Source: Stenotrophomonas maltophilia (GTDB lineage Bacteria > Pseudomonadota > Gammaproteobacteria > Xanthomonadales > Xanthomonadaceae). From it: a DNA stretch of 42,729 bases. The notes under the pieces were generated by a model. It made no database searches and was not told the DNA's origin. It saw only the letters and a list, made by a program, of their open reading frames with translations. The position numbers and the translations under genes were made by a program. This document shows positions 15,181 to 24,499 of the stretch, piece by piece; position 1 is the first letter of the stretch, and each line of letters begins with the position of its first letter. The stretch spans positions 31,279 through 74,007 of the forward strand of contig NZ_RAUX01000001.1 in the NCBI RefSeq assembly GCF_013464485.1, in the 5' to 3' direction.

Positions 15181-16842
15181 TCAGACCTGCAGCAGCTTGC
15201 GCGCAGCGGCGCGCGCCTCCTTGCTTACTTCCACGCCGCCGAGCATGCGCGCCAGCTCTTCTTCGCGCGCCTTGCTGTCCAGCTTCTCCACGGCGCTCTG
15301 TGTCATGCCCTCCACCGGGGCCTTGCTGACGCGGTAGTGCGCGTGGCCCTTGGAAGCGACCTGCGGTAGGTGGGTCACGCACAGCACCTGGCGCTTCTCG
15401 CCCAGCGCGCGCAGCTTCTGCCCAACGATGTCGGCCACCGCGCCGCCGATGCCGGAATCGACTTCGTCGAACACCATGGTCGGCACGGCATCCAGATCCA
15501 GTGCGGCCACTTCGATGGCCAGCGAGATACGCGACAGTTCACCGCCCGAAGCGACCTTGCGCAGGGCGCGTGGCGGCTGCCCGGCGTTGGCCGCGACCAG
15601 GAATTCCACGCGCTCGGCACCCTGCGGGTCGGGCTTGCCGCTGTCCTGCGGTTCCAGGTCGATCAGGAACTGGCCGCCGCCCATGCCGAGCTCGGCGATG
15701 ATGCCGGTGGTGGTGGCCGACAGTTCGGCAGCGGCGCTGCGACGGCTGGCGGTCAGCAGCTCGGCCTGCACGCGCCAGGCCGCAGCGGCTTTGTCGATCT
15801 CGCCGGCCAGGCGCTGCAGGCGCTCGTCGGCGCCGCGCAGCTGTTCCACTTCGGCATGCATGCGCTCGCGCTGCGCGCCCAGCTCATCCATCGGCACGCG
15901 GTGCTTGCGCGCCAGGTCGTGCAGGCGGCCAAGGCGGCGCTCGTTCTCTTCGAACTGCTCCGGGTCGGCATCGAGGTCGTCGTGCACCCGGTCCAGCAGC
16001 GACAAGGCCTCGTGCAGCTGGATCGAGGCGTTCTCGATCAGGCCGTCCACCTCGCCCAGGCGTGGGTCGTGTTCGATCAGGCGCGACAGCTCGTGGCGCA
16101 CCTGCTGCAGCAGGTCCAGCGCGGAACTGCCGTCGTCGCCGTTGAGCTGGTTGCTGGCCGTCTGGCAGGCGCTCAGCAGGGCGCTGGCGTGGGCCTGGCG
16201 GCGGTGGCTGGCGCCGAGTGCGGCAATCGACTCCGGCTCCAGGTCCTCGCGGTCCAGCTCGCGCAGCTGGTGCTCCAGGAAGCCGATCCGGTCACTGACG
16301 TCGCCCTGTTGCGACAGCGCCAGCGATTCATCGACCAGTGCCTGCCAGGCCGCGGCGGCGCGGCGTACCTGGCGGCGTTCGTTCTCGTTGCGTGCATAGG
16401 CGTCGAGCAGGGCCAGCTGCGACGGGCGCGTCAGCAGGGCCTGCTGTTCGTGCTGGCCGTGGATCTCCACCAGCAGCGCGGCCAGGTCGGCCAGCTGCGC
16501 CAGGGTCACCGGGCGGCCGTTGATCCAGGCCCGCGAGCCGCCGTCGGCGCGGATCACCCGGCGCAGCTGGCATTGCTCCTCATCGTCCAGCTCATTGTCG
16601 GCCAGCCACTGGCGCGCGGCCTGCAGCTGCTCCAGTGCGAACTCGGCCGAAAGCTCGGCGCGCGCGGCGCCATGCCGGACCACGCCGCTGTCGGCGCGCA
16701 GGCCGGACAGGAAGCCCAGCGCGTCGACCATCAGCGACTTGCCGGCGCCGGTCTCGCCTGAAACGACGGTCATACCGGGCCCGAACTCCAGTTCGGTGGC
16801 GCGGACAACGGCGAAATCCTTGATCGAAAGATGTCTGAGCAT
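15181..16842 (-). CDS. recN: DNA repair protein RecN
   Basis: A 553-residue SMC-like ATPase acting in double-strand break repair. Walker A is GETGAGKS at 29-36 within the usual MLRHLSIKDFAVV start. A long helical coiled-coil centre (about 160-360) is followed by the ABC signature VASGGELSRI, Walker B MVFDEVDSGIGG and the LCVTHLPQVA switch. Full family length. Monocistronic, divergent from hrcA and convergent with LysR. I see no obvious SOS box in the 115-bp gap upstream. Confidence 0.97.
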   Translation of the reverse strand: MLRHLSIKDFAVVRATELEFGPGMTVVSGETGAGKSLMVDALGFLSGLRADSGVVRHGAARAELSAEFALEQLQAARQWLADNELDDEEQCQLRRVIRADGGSRAWINGRPVTLAQLADLAALLVEIHGQHEQQALLTRPSQLALLDAYARNENERRQVRRAAAAWQALVDESLALSQQGDVSDRIGFLEHQLRELDREDLEPESIAALGASHRRQAHASALLSACQTASNQLNGDDGSSALDLLQQVRHELSRLIEHDPRLGEVDGLIENASIQLHEALSLLDRVHDDLDADPEQFEENERRLGRLHDLARKHRVPMDELGAQRERMHAEVEQLRGADERLQRLAGEIDKAAAAWRVQAELLTASRRSAAAELSATTTGIIAELGMGGGQFLIDLEPQDSGKPDPQGAERVEFLVAANAGQPPRALRKVASGGELSRISLAIEVAALDLDAVPTMVFDEVDSGIGGAVADIVGQKLRALGEKRQVLCVTHLPQVASKGHAHYRVSKAPVEGMTQSAVEKLDSKAREEELARMLGGVEVSKEARAAARKLLQV

Positions 16843-16902
16843 GGGTAAGGGGGTATCAGCAGCCGCGCAACGCTAGCACGCGGGCGAGGGACGTCCAATG
16901 AC

Positions 16903-16931
16903 TTGCCAAGGTGATGCGCCGCCATTATCTA
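16903..16931 (+). promoter_or_regulatory. hrcA promoter candidate
   Basis: TTGCCA (16903-16908), 17 bp, then TATCTA (16926-16931) in front of hrcA. The same stretch can be read as a sigma-32-like site (CTTGCCA ... CGCCATTAT). No CIRCE inverted repeat (TTAGCACTC...GAGTGCTAA type) is present here. Confidence 0.4.
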
Positions 16932-16957
16932 GTGTCCGTGTCTCACAGGTTGATTCC

Positions 16958-18022
16958 ATGCACGGTTCTCCCGACCAGCTTGCCCCGCGTGCGCGCCATC
17001 TGCTGCGCACGCTGATCGCGCGCTACATCCAGGACGGTGAGCCGGTCGGCTCGCAGACACTGGCGCGCGTGGCCGGGCTGGAGGTCAGCCCGGCCACCAT
17101 CCGCAACATCCTCGGCGATCTGGAAGACCTGGGGCTGCTGGCGTCTCCGCACACCTCGGCCGGGCGCATCCCGACCGCACATGGCTACCGGGTATTCGTC
17201 GACAGCCTGCTGCAGATGCAGCCGCCGGGCGAGGGCGAGCTGGCCCGGTTGCGCCAGGAGCTGGCTGGCGGCGGCAGCACCCAGGCCCTGCTCGGCAGCG
17301 CCTCGGAGCTGCTGTCGGCGATGAGCCACTTCGTCGGCGTGGTCAGCGCGCCGCGGCGCGAGCAGTTCGCCTTCCGCCAGATCGATTTCGTGGCGCTGGA
17401 CGGGCGCCGCGTGCTGGCGATCCTGGTGTTTGCCGACAACGAGGTGCAGAACAGGGTCATCGAGACCCGCCAGGAGTTCGCGCCGGGCCAGCTGGAGCAG
17501 GTCGCCAACTACCTCAATGCCCATTTCGCCGGCCTGCCGATGGCCGAGATCCGTACCCGCCTGCTGCTGGAGCTGCGCGACGCCCGCTCCGAGCTGGAAC
17601 AGCTGCTGGCGCACAGCATCGAGCTGGCCGAGCAGGCCCTGCAGCCAGCGGCCGACGACATGCTGGTGGCCGGCCAGACCCGTCTGATGGGGGTGCAGGA
17701 CCTGTCCGACCTGGAGCGCCTGCGCGAGCTGTTCGAGCTGTTCTCCAGCAAGCGCGAGATCCTGCAGCTGCTGGAGCGGACCATCCAGGCCCCGGGCGTG
17801 CGCATCTTCATCGGCGAGGAGACCGGGATGATGCCGCTGCAGGGGGTCTCGCTGGTCACTGCGCCTTACACCGCCAACGGCCAGGTGCTGGGCGTGCTGG
17901 GGGTGATCGGTCCCAAGCGCATGGCCTACGACCGCATGATCCCGCTGGTCCAGGCCACCGCCGATGTGCTCGGCGCGGCCTTTTCGCCGGCCGGCCGCAC
18001 GCCGGGAACATCCGACGCTTGA
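16958..18022 (+). CDS. hrcA: Heat-inducible transcription repressor HrcA
   Basis: A 354-residue repressor of heat-shock genes that binds CIRCE elements and depends on GroEL for folding. The N-terminal winged helix shows ARHLLRTLIARYIQDGEPVGSQTLA and SPATIRNILGDLEDLGLL...SAGRIPTAHGYRVFVD; the later dimer/inserted domains include the conserved VTAPYTANGQVLGVLGVIGPKRMAY. ATG at 16958 aligns with the family length; the frame is open to 16898. First gene of the hrcA-grpE-dnaK-dnaJ cluster. Since no CIRCE is found in this cluster, its target is probably groESL elsewhere, as in Xanthomonas. Confidence 0.96.
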   Translation: MHGSPDQLAPRARHLLRTLIARYIQDGEPVGSQTLARVAGLEVSPATIRNILGDLEDLGLLASPHTSAGRIPTAHGYRVFVDSLLQMQPPGEGELARLRQELAGGGSTQALLGSASELLSAMSHFVGVVSAPRREQFAFRQIDFVALDGRRVLAILVFADNEVQNRVIETRQEFAPGQLEQVANYLNAHFAGLPMAEIRTRLLLELRDARSELEQLLAHSIELAEQALQPAADDMLVAGQTRLMGVQDLSDLERLRELFELFSSKREILQLLERTIQAPGVRIFIGEETGMMPLQGVSLVTAPYTANGQVLGVLGVIGPKRMAYDRMIPLVQATADVLGAAFSPAGRTPGTSDA

Positions 18023-18085
18023 AACGCAGCATCCCGCCCACACTAGGGTGGGTGGAGGCGGAGATTGACCGCCAGGGACCCAGAC

Positions 18086-18601
18086 ATGAACCACGAACAT
18101 CCAGATATCGAATCCCAGCAGAGTGCCGCCGATGCGGCCGCCGCCGCCGGCGTCAGCGACGAAGTGGAGCGCCTGCGCGCCGAAGTTGAACAGGTCAGGG
18201 CCGATGCGCTGCGTGAGCGCGCCGACCTGGAGAACCAGCGCAAGCGCGTTGCCCGTGACATCGAGCAGGCCCGCAAGTTCGCCAACGAGAAGCTGCTCGG
18301 CGAGCTGCTGCCGGTATTCGACAGCCTGGATGCCGGCCTGAAGGCGGCTGGCGACGACGCCCACCCGTTGCGCGAAGGCCTGGAGCTGACCTACAAGCAG
18401 CTGCTGAAGGTTGCCGGTGACAATGGCCTGGTCCTGCTGGACCCGACCGGCCAGCCGTTCAACCCGGAACACCACCAGGCCATCAGCCAGGTGCCGGCCC
18501 CGGGCGCGGCCCCCGGCACCGTCGTGACCGTGTTCCAGAAGGGCTACCTGCTCAACGAGCGCCTGCTGCGGCCGGCGCTGGTGGTGGTGGCCGCCGATTG
18601 A
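18086..18601 (+). CDS. grpE: Nucleotide exchange factor GrpE
   Basis: A 171-residue co-chaperone that releases ADP from DnaK. Residues 1-25 are an acidic Ala-rich tail, 28-75 a long dimer coiled coil ([20 protein letters not shown]), then [31 protein letters not shown] and a beta-wing with [14 protein letters not shown] and [21 protein letters not shown] at 18086 with AGGGA upstream; a TTG at 18065 is in frame but less likely. Lies 63 bp after hrcA. Confidence 0.96.
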   Translation: MNHEHPDIESQQSAADAAAAAGVSDEVERLRAEVEQVRADALRERADLENQRKRVARDIEQARKFANEKLLGELLPVFDSLDAGLKAAGDDAHPLREGLELTYKQLLKVAGDNGLVLLDPTGQPFNPEHHQAISQVPAPGAAPGTVVTVFQKGYLLNERLLRPALVVVAAD

Positions 18602-18603
18602 TT

Positions 18604-18652
18604 GACCGGGCCGGGTGATGCCCGGCCCCGGTCGTGCCAGGCCGTGCCTGGC
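18604..18652 (+). terminator. Hairpin pair between grpE and dnaK
   Basis: A GC-rich imperfect hairpin (CCGGGCCGGG...CCCGGCCCCGG, from 18604) and GCCAGGC-CGT-GCCTGGC at 18636-18652, followed by AAGGTTTT. They could weaken read-through from hrcA-grpE; the T-run is displaced by four bases, so this is at most a partial terminator. Confidence 0.4.
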
Positions 18653-18691
18653 AAGGTTTTCCAGGCGCTGAACACAGCGTTCGGGAGATGG

Positions 18692-18720
18692 CTTGAATGT
18701 TCCACGAGCCTCCCCCACAT
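18692..18720 (+). promoter_or_regulatory. Sigma-32 (RpoH)-type promoter of dnaK
   Basis: CTTGAAT at 18692-18698, 14 bp, then CCCCACAT at 18713-18720, close to the heat-shock consensus CTTGAAA-N13-17-CCCCATNT. It is 63 bp ahead of the dnaK start and gives dnaK its own heat-inducible transcript. Confidence 0.7.
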
Positions 18721-18783
18721 CGTATTCATCCACCGGCCGAGCGGCCGGACTGACCCCAACAAGCATCCTCAGGAGTCTCCCCC

Positions 18784-20706
18784 ATGGGCAAGATCATTGG
18801 TATCGACCTCGGCACCACCAACTCGTGCGTGGCGATCATGGACGGCGGCAAGGCCCGCGTCATCGAGAATTCGGAAGGCGATCGCACCACCCCGTCGATC
18901 GTCGCCTACACCAAGGACGGCGAAGTCCTGGTGGGCGCCTCGGCCAAGCGCCAGGCCGTGACCAACCCGAAGAACACCTTCTACGCGGTGAAGCGCCTGA
19001 TCGGCCGCAAGTTCACCGACGCCGAAGTGCAGAAGGACATCGCCCACGTCCCGTACGGCATCCTCGCCCATGACAATGGCGATGCCTGGGTGTCGACCAG
19101 CGACGGCAAGAAGATGGCCCCGCAGGAAATCTCGGCCAAGGTGCTGGAAAAGATGAAGAAGACCGCCGAGGACTTCCTCGGTGAGAAGGTCACCGAAGCG
19201 GTCATCACCGTGCCGGCCTACTTCAACGACAGCCAGCGCCAGGCGACCAAGGACGCCGGTCGCATTGCAGGCCTGGACGTCAAGCGCATCATCAACGAGC
19301 CGACCGCGGCTGCGCTGGCCTATGGCCTGGACAAGGGCGACAACAAGGATCGCAAGATCGTGGTGTACGACCTGGGCGGCGGCACCTTCGACGTCTCGGT
19401 GATCGAGATCGCCAACGTCGACGGCGAGAAGCAGTTCGAAGTGCTGGCCACCAACGGCGACACCTTCCTGGGCGGCGAAGACTTCGACAACCGCGTCATC
19501 GAGTACCTGGTTGAAGAGTTCAACAAGGACCAGGGCATCGACCTGCGCAAGGATCCGCTGGCCCTGCAGCGCCTGAAGGACGCCGCCGAGCGCGCCAAGA
19601 TCGAGCTGTCCAGCGCCCAGCAGACCGAAGTGAACCTGCCCTACGTCACCGCCGACGCGTCGGGTCCGAAGCACCTGAACATCAAGCTGACCCGCGCCAA
19701 GCTGGAAGCGCTGGTGGAAGACCTGATCAAGAAGTCGATCGAGCCGTGCCGCGTCGCCCTGAACGATGCCGGCCTGCGTTCGAGCGACATCAGCGAAGTG
19801 ATTCTGGTCGGTGGCCAGACCCGCATGCCGAAGGTGCAGCAGGCAGTGACCGAGTTCTTCGGCAAGGAACCGCGCAAGGACGTCAACCCGGACGAAGCCG
19901 TGGCACTGGGTGCGGCGATCCAGGGCGGCGTGCTGGGCGGCGACGTCAAGGACGTGCTGCTGCTGGACGTGACCCCGCTGTCGCTGGGCATCGAGACCAT
20001 GGGCGGCGTGTTCACCAAGATCATCGAGAAGAACACCACCATTCCGACCAAGGCCTCGCAGGTGTTCTCCACCGCCGAGGACAACCAGTCGGCCGTGACC
20101 GTGCACGTGCTGCAGGGTGAGCGCGAACAGGCCCGCTTCAACAAGTCGCTGGCCAAGTTCGACCTGTCCGGCATCGAGCCGGCCCCGCGCGGCCTGCCGC
20201 AGGTGGAAGTGTCCTTCGACATTGACGCCAACGGCATCCTGCACGTGTCGGCCAAGGACAAGAAGACCAACAAGGAACAGAAGGTCGAGATCAAGGCCGG
20301 TTCGGGCCTGTCCGAGGAAGAGATCGCACGCATGGTCGCCGACGCGGAAGCCAACCGCGAGGAAGACAAGAAGTTCCAGGAGCTGGTGCAGGCCCGCAAC
20401 CAGGCCGACGCCCTGATCCACGGCACCCGCAGCGCCATCACTGAGCACGGCAGCAAGGTCGGCGGCGAAGTGATCGGCAAGGTCGAAGCGGCGCTGGCCG
20501 ATCTGGAAACCGCGATGAAGGGTGACGACAAGGCACAGATCGAAGCCAAGTCGAAGGTGCTGGAAGAAGCCGGCCAGTCGCTGTTCGCCGCCGCTTCGGC
20601 CGACCAGGGCGGTGCCCCGGGTGCCGACGCCGGCAACGCAGGCAAGGCGCAGGATGACGTGGTCGACGCCGAGTTCACCGAAGTCAAGGACGACAAGAAG
20701 TCCTGA
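18784..20706 (+). CDS. dnaK: Chaperone DnaK (Hsp70)
   Basis: A 640-residue Hsp70. The ATPase domain has the phosphate-1 motif [14 protein letters not shown] at the start, the [10 protein letters not shown] region, [14 protein letters not shown], and phosphate-2 [16 protein letters not shown]. The substrate-binding domain begins near [17 protein letters not shown] and the lid is helical, ending in [11 protein letters not shown], the conserved C-terminal EEVD-like tail of bacterial DnaK. AGGAG at 18770 precedes the ATG. Preceded by its own sigma-32-like promoter and followed after 154 bp by dnaJ. Confidence 0.99.
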   Translation: MGKIIGIDLGTTNSCVAIMDGGKARVIENSEGDRTTPSIVAYTKDGEVLVGASAKRQAVTNPKNTFYAVKRLIGRKFTDAEVQKDIAHVPYGILAHDNGDAWVSTSDGKKMAPQEISAKVLEKMKKTAEDFLGEKVTEAVITVPAYFNDSQRQATKDAGRIAGLDVKRIINEPTAAALAYGLDKGDNKDRKIVVYDLGGGTFDVSVIEIANVDGEKQFEVLATNGDTFLGGEDFDNRVIEYLVEEFNKDQGIDLRKDPLALQRLKDAAERAKIELSSAQQTEVNLPYVTADASGPKHLNIKLTRAKLEALVEDLIKKSIEPCRVALNDAGLRSSDISEVILVGGQTRMPKVQQAVTEFFGKEPRKDVNPDEAVALGAAIQGGVLGGDVKDVLLLDVTPLSLGIETMGGVFTKIIEKNTTIPTKASQVFSTAEDNQSAVTVHVLQGEREQARFNKSLAKFDLSGIEPAPRGLPQVEVSFDIDANGILHVSAKDKKTNKEQKVEIKAGSGLSEEEIARMVADAEANREEDKKFQELVQARNQADALIHGTRSAITEHGSKVGGEVIGKVEAALADLETAMKGDDKAQIEAKSKVLEEAGQSLFAAASADQGGAPGADAGNAGKAQDDVVDAEFTEVKDDKKS

Positions 20707-20718
20707 TCCGGACCGACG

Positions 20719-20818
20719 CGGGACGCTGGCCACCAGCGTCCCGTTGTCGCATCAGGGTCCTGACCGCCACCCGGCGTGTCGGGGCGCCCGACGCAAGAGC
20801 GGACCTGGTTCCGCTCTT
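20719..20818 (+). other. Two hairpins in the dnaK-dnaJ gap
   Basis: CGGGACGCTGG, loop CCA, CCAGCGTCCCG (20719-20743), a perfect 11-bp stem, and AAGAGCGGA, loop CCTGGT, TCCGCTCTT (20795-20818), a 9-bp stem. Neither has a proper T-run. They may lower dnaJ relative to dnaK by partial termination or mark an mRNA processing point. Confidence 0.5.
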
Positions 20819-20860
20819 CCGCTTTGACGAATCCCGACTTTCCGGAATGCGATCCACGAT

Positions 20861-21985
20861 ATGAGCAAGCGCGATTACTACGAAGTGCTGGGCGTTGCCC
20901 GCACCGCCACCGACGAAGAGCTGAAGAAGGCCTATCGTCGCTGTGCGATGAAGTTCCACCCGGACCGCAACCCGGGTGATGCGGCGGCCGAAGCCTCCTT
21001 CAAGGAGTGCAAGGAAGCCTACGAAGTGCTGTCCGACGGCGGCAAGCGCCGCATGTACGACAGCCATGGCCACGCCGCGTTCGAGCACGGCATGGGCGGT
21101 GGTGGCCCGGGCGGCCCGGACATGAACGATATCTTCGGCGATATCTTCGGCAACATCTTCGGTGGTGCCGGCGGTGGTCCGCGCCAGGCGCGTCGCGGTG
21201 CCGACATCGGCTACGTGATGGAGCTGGACCTGGAAGAAGCCGTGCGCGGCGTCGAGCGCCGCATCGAGATTCCGACCCTGGCCGAGTGCGGCGACTGCGA
21301 TGGCAGTGGCTCCGAAGACGGCAAGGTCGAGACCTGCAACGTCTGCCATGGTCGTGGCCAGGTGCGCATCCAGCGCGGCATCTTTGCCATGCAGCAGGCC
21401 TGCCACAACTGCGGCGGCCGTGGCCAGATCATCGCCAAGCCCTGCAAGACCTGCCACGGCAACGGCCGTGTCGAGGAAGACAAGGTGCTGTCGGTGAAGG
21501 TGCCGGCCGGCGTCGACACCGGCGACCGCATCCGCCTGCAGGGCGAGGGCGAGGCCGGTCCGGCCGGTACGCCGCCGGGCGACCTGTACGTGGAAGTGCG
21601 CGTGCGCGAGCACGCCATCTTCCAGCGCGATGGCGACGATCTGCACTGCGAAGTGCCGATCCGCATCTCGCAGGCCGCGCTGGGCGACACCGTGCGCGTG
21701 GCCACTCTGGGCGGTGAAGCGGAAATCCGCATTCCGGCCGAGACCCAGACCGGCAAGCTGTTCCGCCTGCGCGGCAAGGGCGTGCGTTCGGTGCGCAGCC
21801 GCAGCGAAGGCGACCTATACTGCCGCGTGGTGGTGGAGACCCCGGTCAACCTCACCAACGAGCAGCGCAAGCTGCTGGAGCAGTTCGAAGCCACCTTCGT
21901 CGGCGAGGAAGCGCGCAAGCATTCGCCGAAGTCGGCCACCTTCATGGATGGCGTGAAGGGCTTCTGGGACCGGATGACGTCCTGA
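20861..21985 (+). CDS. dnaJ: Chaperone DnaJ (Hsp40, type I)
   Basis: A 374-residue J-protein stimulating DnaK ATPase. The J domain (1-70) has the HPD motif in [12 protein letters not shown] Gly/Phe-rich linker (about 75-110: [24 protein letters not shown] type) is followed by four zinc-binding CxxCxGxG repeats ([32 protein letters not shown]) and two beta-barrel substrate domains. Complete type I layout. It is co-directional with dnaK and ends at a palindromic repeat that can serve as terminator. Confidence 0.98.
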   Translation: MSKRDYYEVLGVARTATDEELKKAYRRCAMKFHPDRNPGDAAAEASFKECKEAYEVLSDGGKRRMYDSHGHAAFEHGMGGGGPGGPDMNDIFGDIFGNIFGGAGGGPRQARRGADIGYVMELDLEEAVRGVERRIEIPTLAECGDCDGSGSEDGKVETCNVCHGRGQVRIQRGIFAMQQACHNCGGRGQIIAKPCKTCHGNGRVEEDKVLSVKVPAGVDTGDRIRLQGEGEAGPAGTPPGDLYVEVRVREHAIFQRDGDDLHCEVPIRISQAALGDTVRVATLGGEAEIRIPAETQTGKLFRLRGKGVRSVRSRSEGDLYCRVVVETPVNLTNEQRKLLEQFEATFVGEEARKHSPKSATFMDGVKGFWDRMTS

Positions 21986-22008
21986 GTTGTCAACGCAAGC
22001 GTTGAACG

Positions 22009-22082
22009 GTAGCGCCGGGCCATGCCCGGCGTTTTCGTTTGCGGGCGCCGGCTGCATTCCGCCGGCATGGCCCGGCGCTATC
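22009..22082. repeat. SMAG/REP pair acting as dnaJ terminator
   Basis: GTAG-CGCCGGGCCATGCCCGGCG (22009-22031) is followed by TTTTCGTTT, so the first palindrome is a usable Rho-independent terminator for dnaJ. A second copy in inverse orientation (22060-22082) can pair with the first over a long stem. A perfect CAACGC-AA-GCGTTG lies just upstream at 21991-22004. Confidence 0.8.
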
Positions 22083-22091
22083 GGGAAATGC

Positions 22092-22889
22092 TCACCGGAA
22101 GAATGCCGCCGGCGTCTGCCCCAGCTGCCGCTTGAACATGCTGGTGAACGCGCTGGGGCTGTCGTAGCCCATCGCCAGCGCGACATCGATGACCTTGTCA
22201 CCGACCGCCAGCCGCTCCAGTGCCGCCAGCAACCGTGCCTGCTGCCGCCACTGGCCGAAGGTCATGCCAAGTTCGCCGGCGAAATGGCGCTGGATGGTTT
22301 TCACGTCCACCTCCAGTGCCTGCGCCCAATCCTGCAGCGTGGCGTCATCGCCGGGGTGCTTCTGCAGATGCTGGCAGATCCGCTGCAGGCGCGGATCGGT
22401 GGGAGCGGGCAGGTGCAGCGGCAATACGTCCATGCGATGCAGCTCGTCCAGCAGCAGGCGCACCACGCGGCCATCGCGGCTGTCTTCGATGTGCTCGCCC
22501 TTGATGAGCGTGGCCGCCTGCAGCAGTTCGCGCAGCAGTGGTGCCACCTGTACCGCGAACGGTTCGGCCGGCAGTTGCGGCGCGAATGACGGGTCGATGT
22601 ACAGGCTGCGCATGTGCACGGCGGCAATGCAGTCCACCGCGTGCACCATGCCTGCCGGCATCCAGATCGCACGGGTGGAGGGCACCACCCAGCGACCGAC
22701 TTCCGAGCGCACCACCATCAACCCGGAGATGGCATAGACCAGCTGGTGGCGCTGGTGCTTGTGGCCTGCGATATGGGTGCCGGCCGGGTACTGGGTAACC
22801 CGGTAGGTGACCGGGCGGTGCAGCGGCACATCGCGCCAGGGCGCAGCCGGGTCGACGTCGCCGGCAATGTCCTTTTTGCGATAGGCCAT
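22092..22889 (-). CDS. AraC-family regulator with N-terminal cupin domain
   Basis: A 265-residue regulator. Residues about 20-110 form a cupin (HIAGHKHQRHQLVYAISG, then WMPAGMVHAVDCI), and 165-265 the AraC DNA-binding domain (DATLQDWAQALEVDVKTIQRHFAGELGMTFGQW and VIDVALAMGYDSPSAFTSMFKRQLGQTPAAFF patterns). ATG at 22889 chosen because the sequence upstream looks non-coding. Divergent from the MFS exporter at 22962 with a 72-bp gap, the common arrangement of a regulator and the pump it controls. Confidence 0.9.
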   Translation of the reverse strand: MAYRKKDIAGDVDPAAPWRDVPLHRPVTYRVTQYPAGTHIAGHKHQRHQLVYAISGLMVVRSEVGRWVVPSTRAIWMPAGMVHAVDCIAAVHMRSLYIDPSFAPQLPAEPFAVQVAPLLRELLQAATLIKGEHIEDSRDGRVVRLLLDELHRMDVLPLHLPAPTDPRLQRICQHLQKHPGDDATLQDWAQALEVDVKTIQRHFAGELGMTFGQWRQQARLLAALERLAVGDKVIDVALAMGYDSPSAFTSMFKRQLGQTPAAFFR

Positions 22890-22961
22890 GACCCGAACGC
22901 GGCAGAAGGGAAGGGAGGGCAACCGTAGCATGCGTGGCTCGCCCCCAACCTGACTGCGTCC

Positions 22962-24161
22962 ATGTCCGCCTTGGCTTCTCCCGCAACGACCTCACGCCCG
23001 GTGGCTCCCGGTGTGCTGGCTGCCATTTCCACCTCGCATGTCGTCAACGACATGATGCAGTCGCTGATCCTGGCGATCTATCCGGTGATCAAGGGCGGCT
23101 TCAACCTCAGCTTCACCCAGATCGGCCTGATTACGCTGACGTACCAGCTCACCGCATCGATCTTCCAGCCGCTGATCGGCGCAGCGACCGACCGCCGCCC
23201 GGCGCCGTACTCGCTGCCGATCGGCATGGCCTCGACCCTGTGCGGCATGCTGCTGCTCGGCTTCGCACCGAACTATGCGGTGGTGCTGATGGCCGCAGCG
23301 ATGGTCGGCATTGGTTCGGCCATCTTCCACCCGGAAGCCTCGCGCATCGCGCGCCTGGCCTCGGGGGGGCGCCATGGCTTCGCGCAGTCGGTGTTCCAGG
23401 TGGGCGGCAACTTCGGTACCGCGCTCGGCCCGCTGATCGCTGCGGCGGTGATCGTGCCCTATGGCCAGCATGCCGCGTCGTGGTTTGCCGGCGCCGCCCT
23501 GATCGGCATCGCACTGCTGACCTATGTCGGCCGCTGGTACGCGTTGCATCTGGGCGCGCCACGCCCCGCCAGCACGGCTGCGATGGCACCGCGACACCCG
23601 CCTCGCACCGTGGCCAAGGTGCTGGCGATCCTGCTGGTGCTGATCTTCAGCAAGTACTTCTACATGGCCAGCATCGGCAGCTACTTCACCTTCTACCTGA
23701 TCCACCATTTCGGCATTCCGGTGGCGCAGGCGCAGCTGCACCTGTTCGCGTTCCTGGTCGCATCCGCAGCCGGTGGCTTCCTGGGTGGGCCGCTGGGCGA
23801 CCGCATCGGCCGCAAGCCGATCATCTGGACCTCGATCCTGGGCGTGGCACCGTTCGCACTGATGCTGCCGCATGCCGATCTGTTCTGGACCACGGTGCTG
23901 GCGGTGCTGATCGGCTTCGTGTTGTCCTCGGCGTTCTCGGCGATCGTGGTGTATGCACAGGAAATGATGCCGCACCGCATCGGCATGGTGTCGGGGCTGT
24001 TCTTCGGTTTCGCGTTCGGCATGGGCGGGCTGGGCGCAGCAGTGCTCGGCCTGCTGGCGGACAAGACCAGCATTGAGTATGTCTACCAGTTGACTGCGTT
24101 CCTGCCGTTGCTCGGCATCGTGGCGGCGTGGCTGCCGCCGTCGCGACCTGCTGTTCACTGA
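22962..24161 (+). CDS. MFS transporter, fosmidomycin-resistance (Fsr) type
   Basis: A 399-residue inner-membrane drug/H+ antiporter with about 12 membrane segments. Family marks: HVVNDMMQSLILAIYPVIK in the first helix, DRRPAPYSLPIGM at loop 2-3, the IGSAIFHPEASRIARLASGGRHGFAQSVFQVGGNFGTALGPL stretch typical of Fsr, and GGPLGDRIGRKP at loop 8-9. Fsr proteins export fosmidomycin and some other compounds; the true substrate here is not known. Probably regulated by the divergent AraC protein. Followed by a 574-bp repeat-rich gap. Confidence 0.9.
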   Translation: MSALASPATTSRPVAPGVLAAISTSHVVNDMMQSLILAIYPVIKGGFNLSFTQIGLITLTYQLTASIFQPLIGAATDRRPAPYSLPIGMASTLCGMLLLGFAPNYAVVLMAAAMVGIGSAIFHPEASRIARLASGGRHGFAQSVFQVGGNFGTALGPLIAAAVIVPYGQHAASWFAGAALIGIALLTYVGRWYALHLGAPRPASTAAMAPRHPPRTVAKVLAILLVLIFSKYFYMASIGSYFTFYLIHHFGIPVAQAQLHLFAFLVASAAGGFLGGPLGDRIGRKPIIWTSILGVAPFALMLPHADLFWTTVLAVLIGFVLSSAFSAIVVYAQEMMPHRIGMVSGLFFGFAFGMGGLGAAVLGLLADKTSIEYVYQLTAFLPLLGIVAAWLPPSRPAVH

Positions 24162-24175
24162 GGGAGGGCGGGTTT

Positions 24176-24366
24176 GCAGGGCTTGCAGCCCTGCACCTGC
24201 TGAATCAACGTCAACGTCAAAAGCCCGCATTCCGTGGGATGGCGGGGTGGGTCCGGTTGCGGGGGACGCCGTAAACCCGTCCATGGGGGCTTGGCCGCGG
24301 CATCCATGCCGCGGACACCCCCGCAACCGGACCCAACCCGCCTTCGACGGTTTCTTGCGATCTGTT
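24176..24366 (+). repeat. Structured repeat, copy A (long-arm palindrome with conserved core)
   Basis: In order: hairpin GCAGGGCTTGCAGCCCTGC (24176-24194); a CAACGT-type hexamer tract; ATTCCGTGGGATGGCGGGG; left arm 24241-24265; conserved 29-nt core 24266-24294 beginning ACGCCGTAAACCC and ending GGGGGCTTGG; inner hairpin CCGCGGCATCCATGCCGCGG (24295-24314); ACA; right arm 24318-24342. The two arms are complementary at 24 of 25 positions. A flank CCTTCGACGGTTTCTTGCG...CTGTTGG is partly shared with copy B. Not a SMAG element; no ORF or transposase inside. Confidence 0.85.
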
Positions 24367-24384
24367 GGAACAGCCATCTGCTCT

Positions 24385-24476
24385 GGTGGGTGTCGACCTT
24401 GGTCGACACGGTAGATCTGACCCCTTTTTTGTCTATCGATACCTGACAGATGTCTCGACCAAGGTCGACACCTACC
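24385..24476. repeat. SMAG-like inverted pair
   Basis: GGTGGGTGTCGACCTTGGTC-GACAC (24385-24409) and its inverse TGTCTCGACCAAGGTCGACACCTACC-like copy (24451-24476) flank a 41-bp centre with a C4T6 run. The same GTCGACCAAGGTCGAC hairpin recurs at 26924-26939. It sits between repeat copies A and B. Confidence 0.75.
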
Positions 24477-24499
24477 AACAGCCGTGCGGAACAACAGCC

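Noticed and set aside
18769-20733. 654-residue minus-strand frame opposite dnaK
   Set aside because: Shadow of dnaK; DnaK antisense frames are a well-known GC-skew artefact and no domain is seen.
24176-24194. GCAGGGCTTGCAGCCCTGC as an MFS-gene terminator
   Set aside because: The same hairpin begins all three structured repeats and has no T-run; it belongs to the element.
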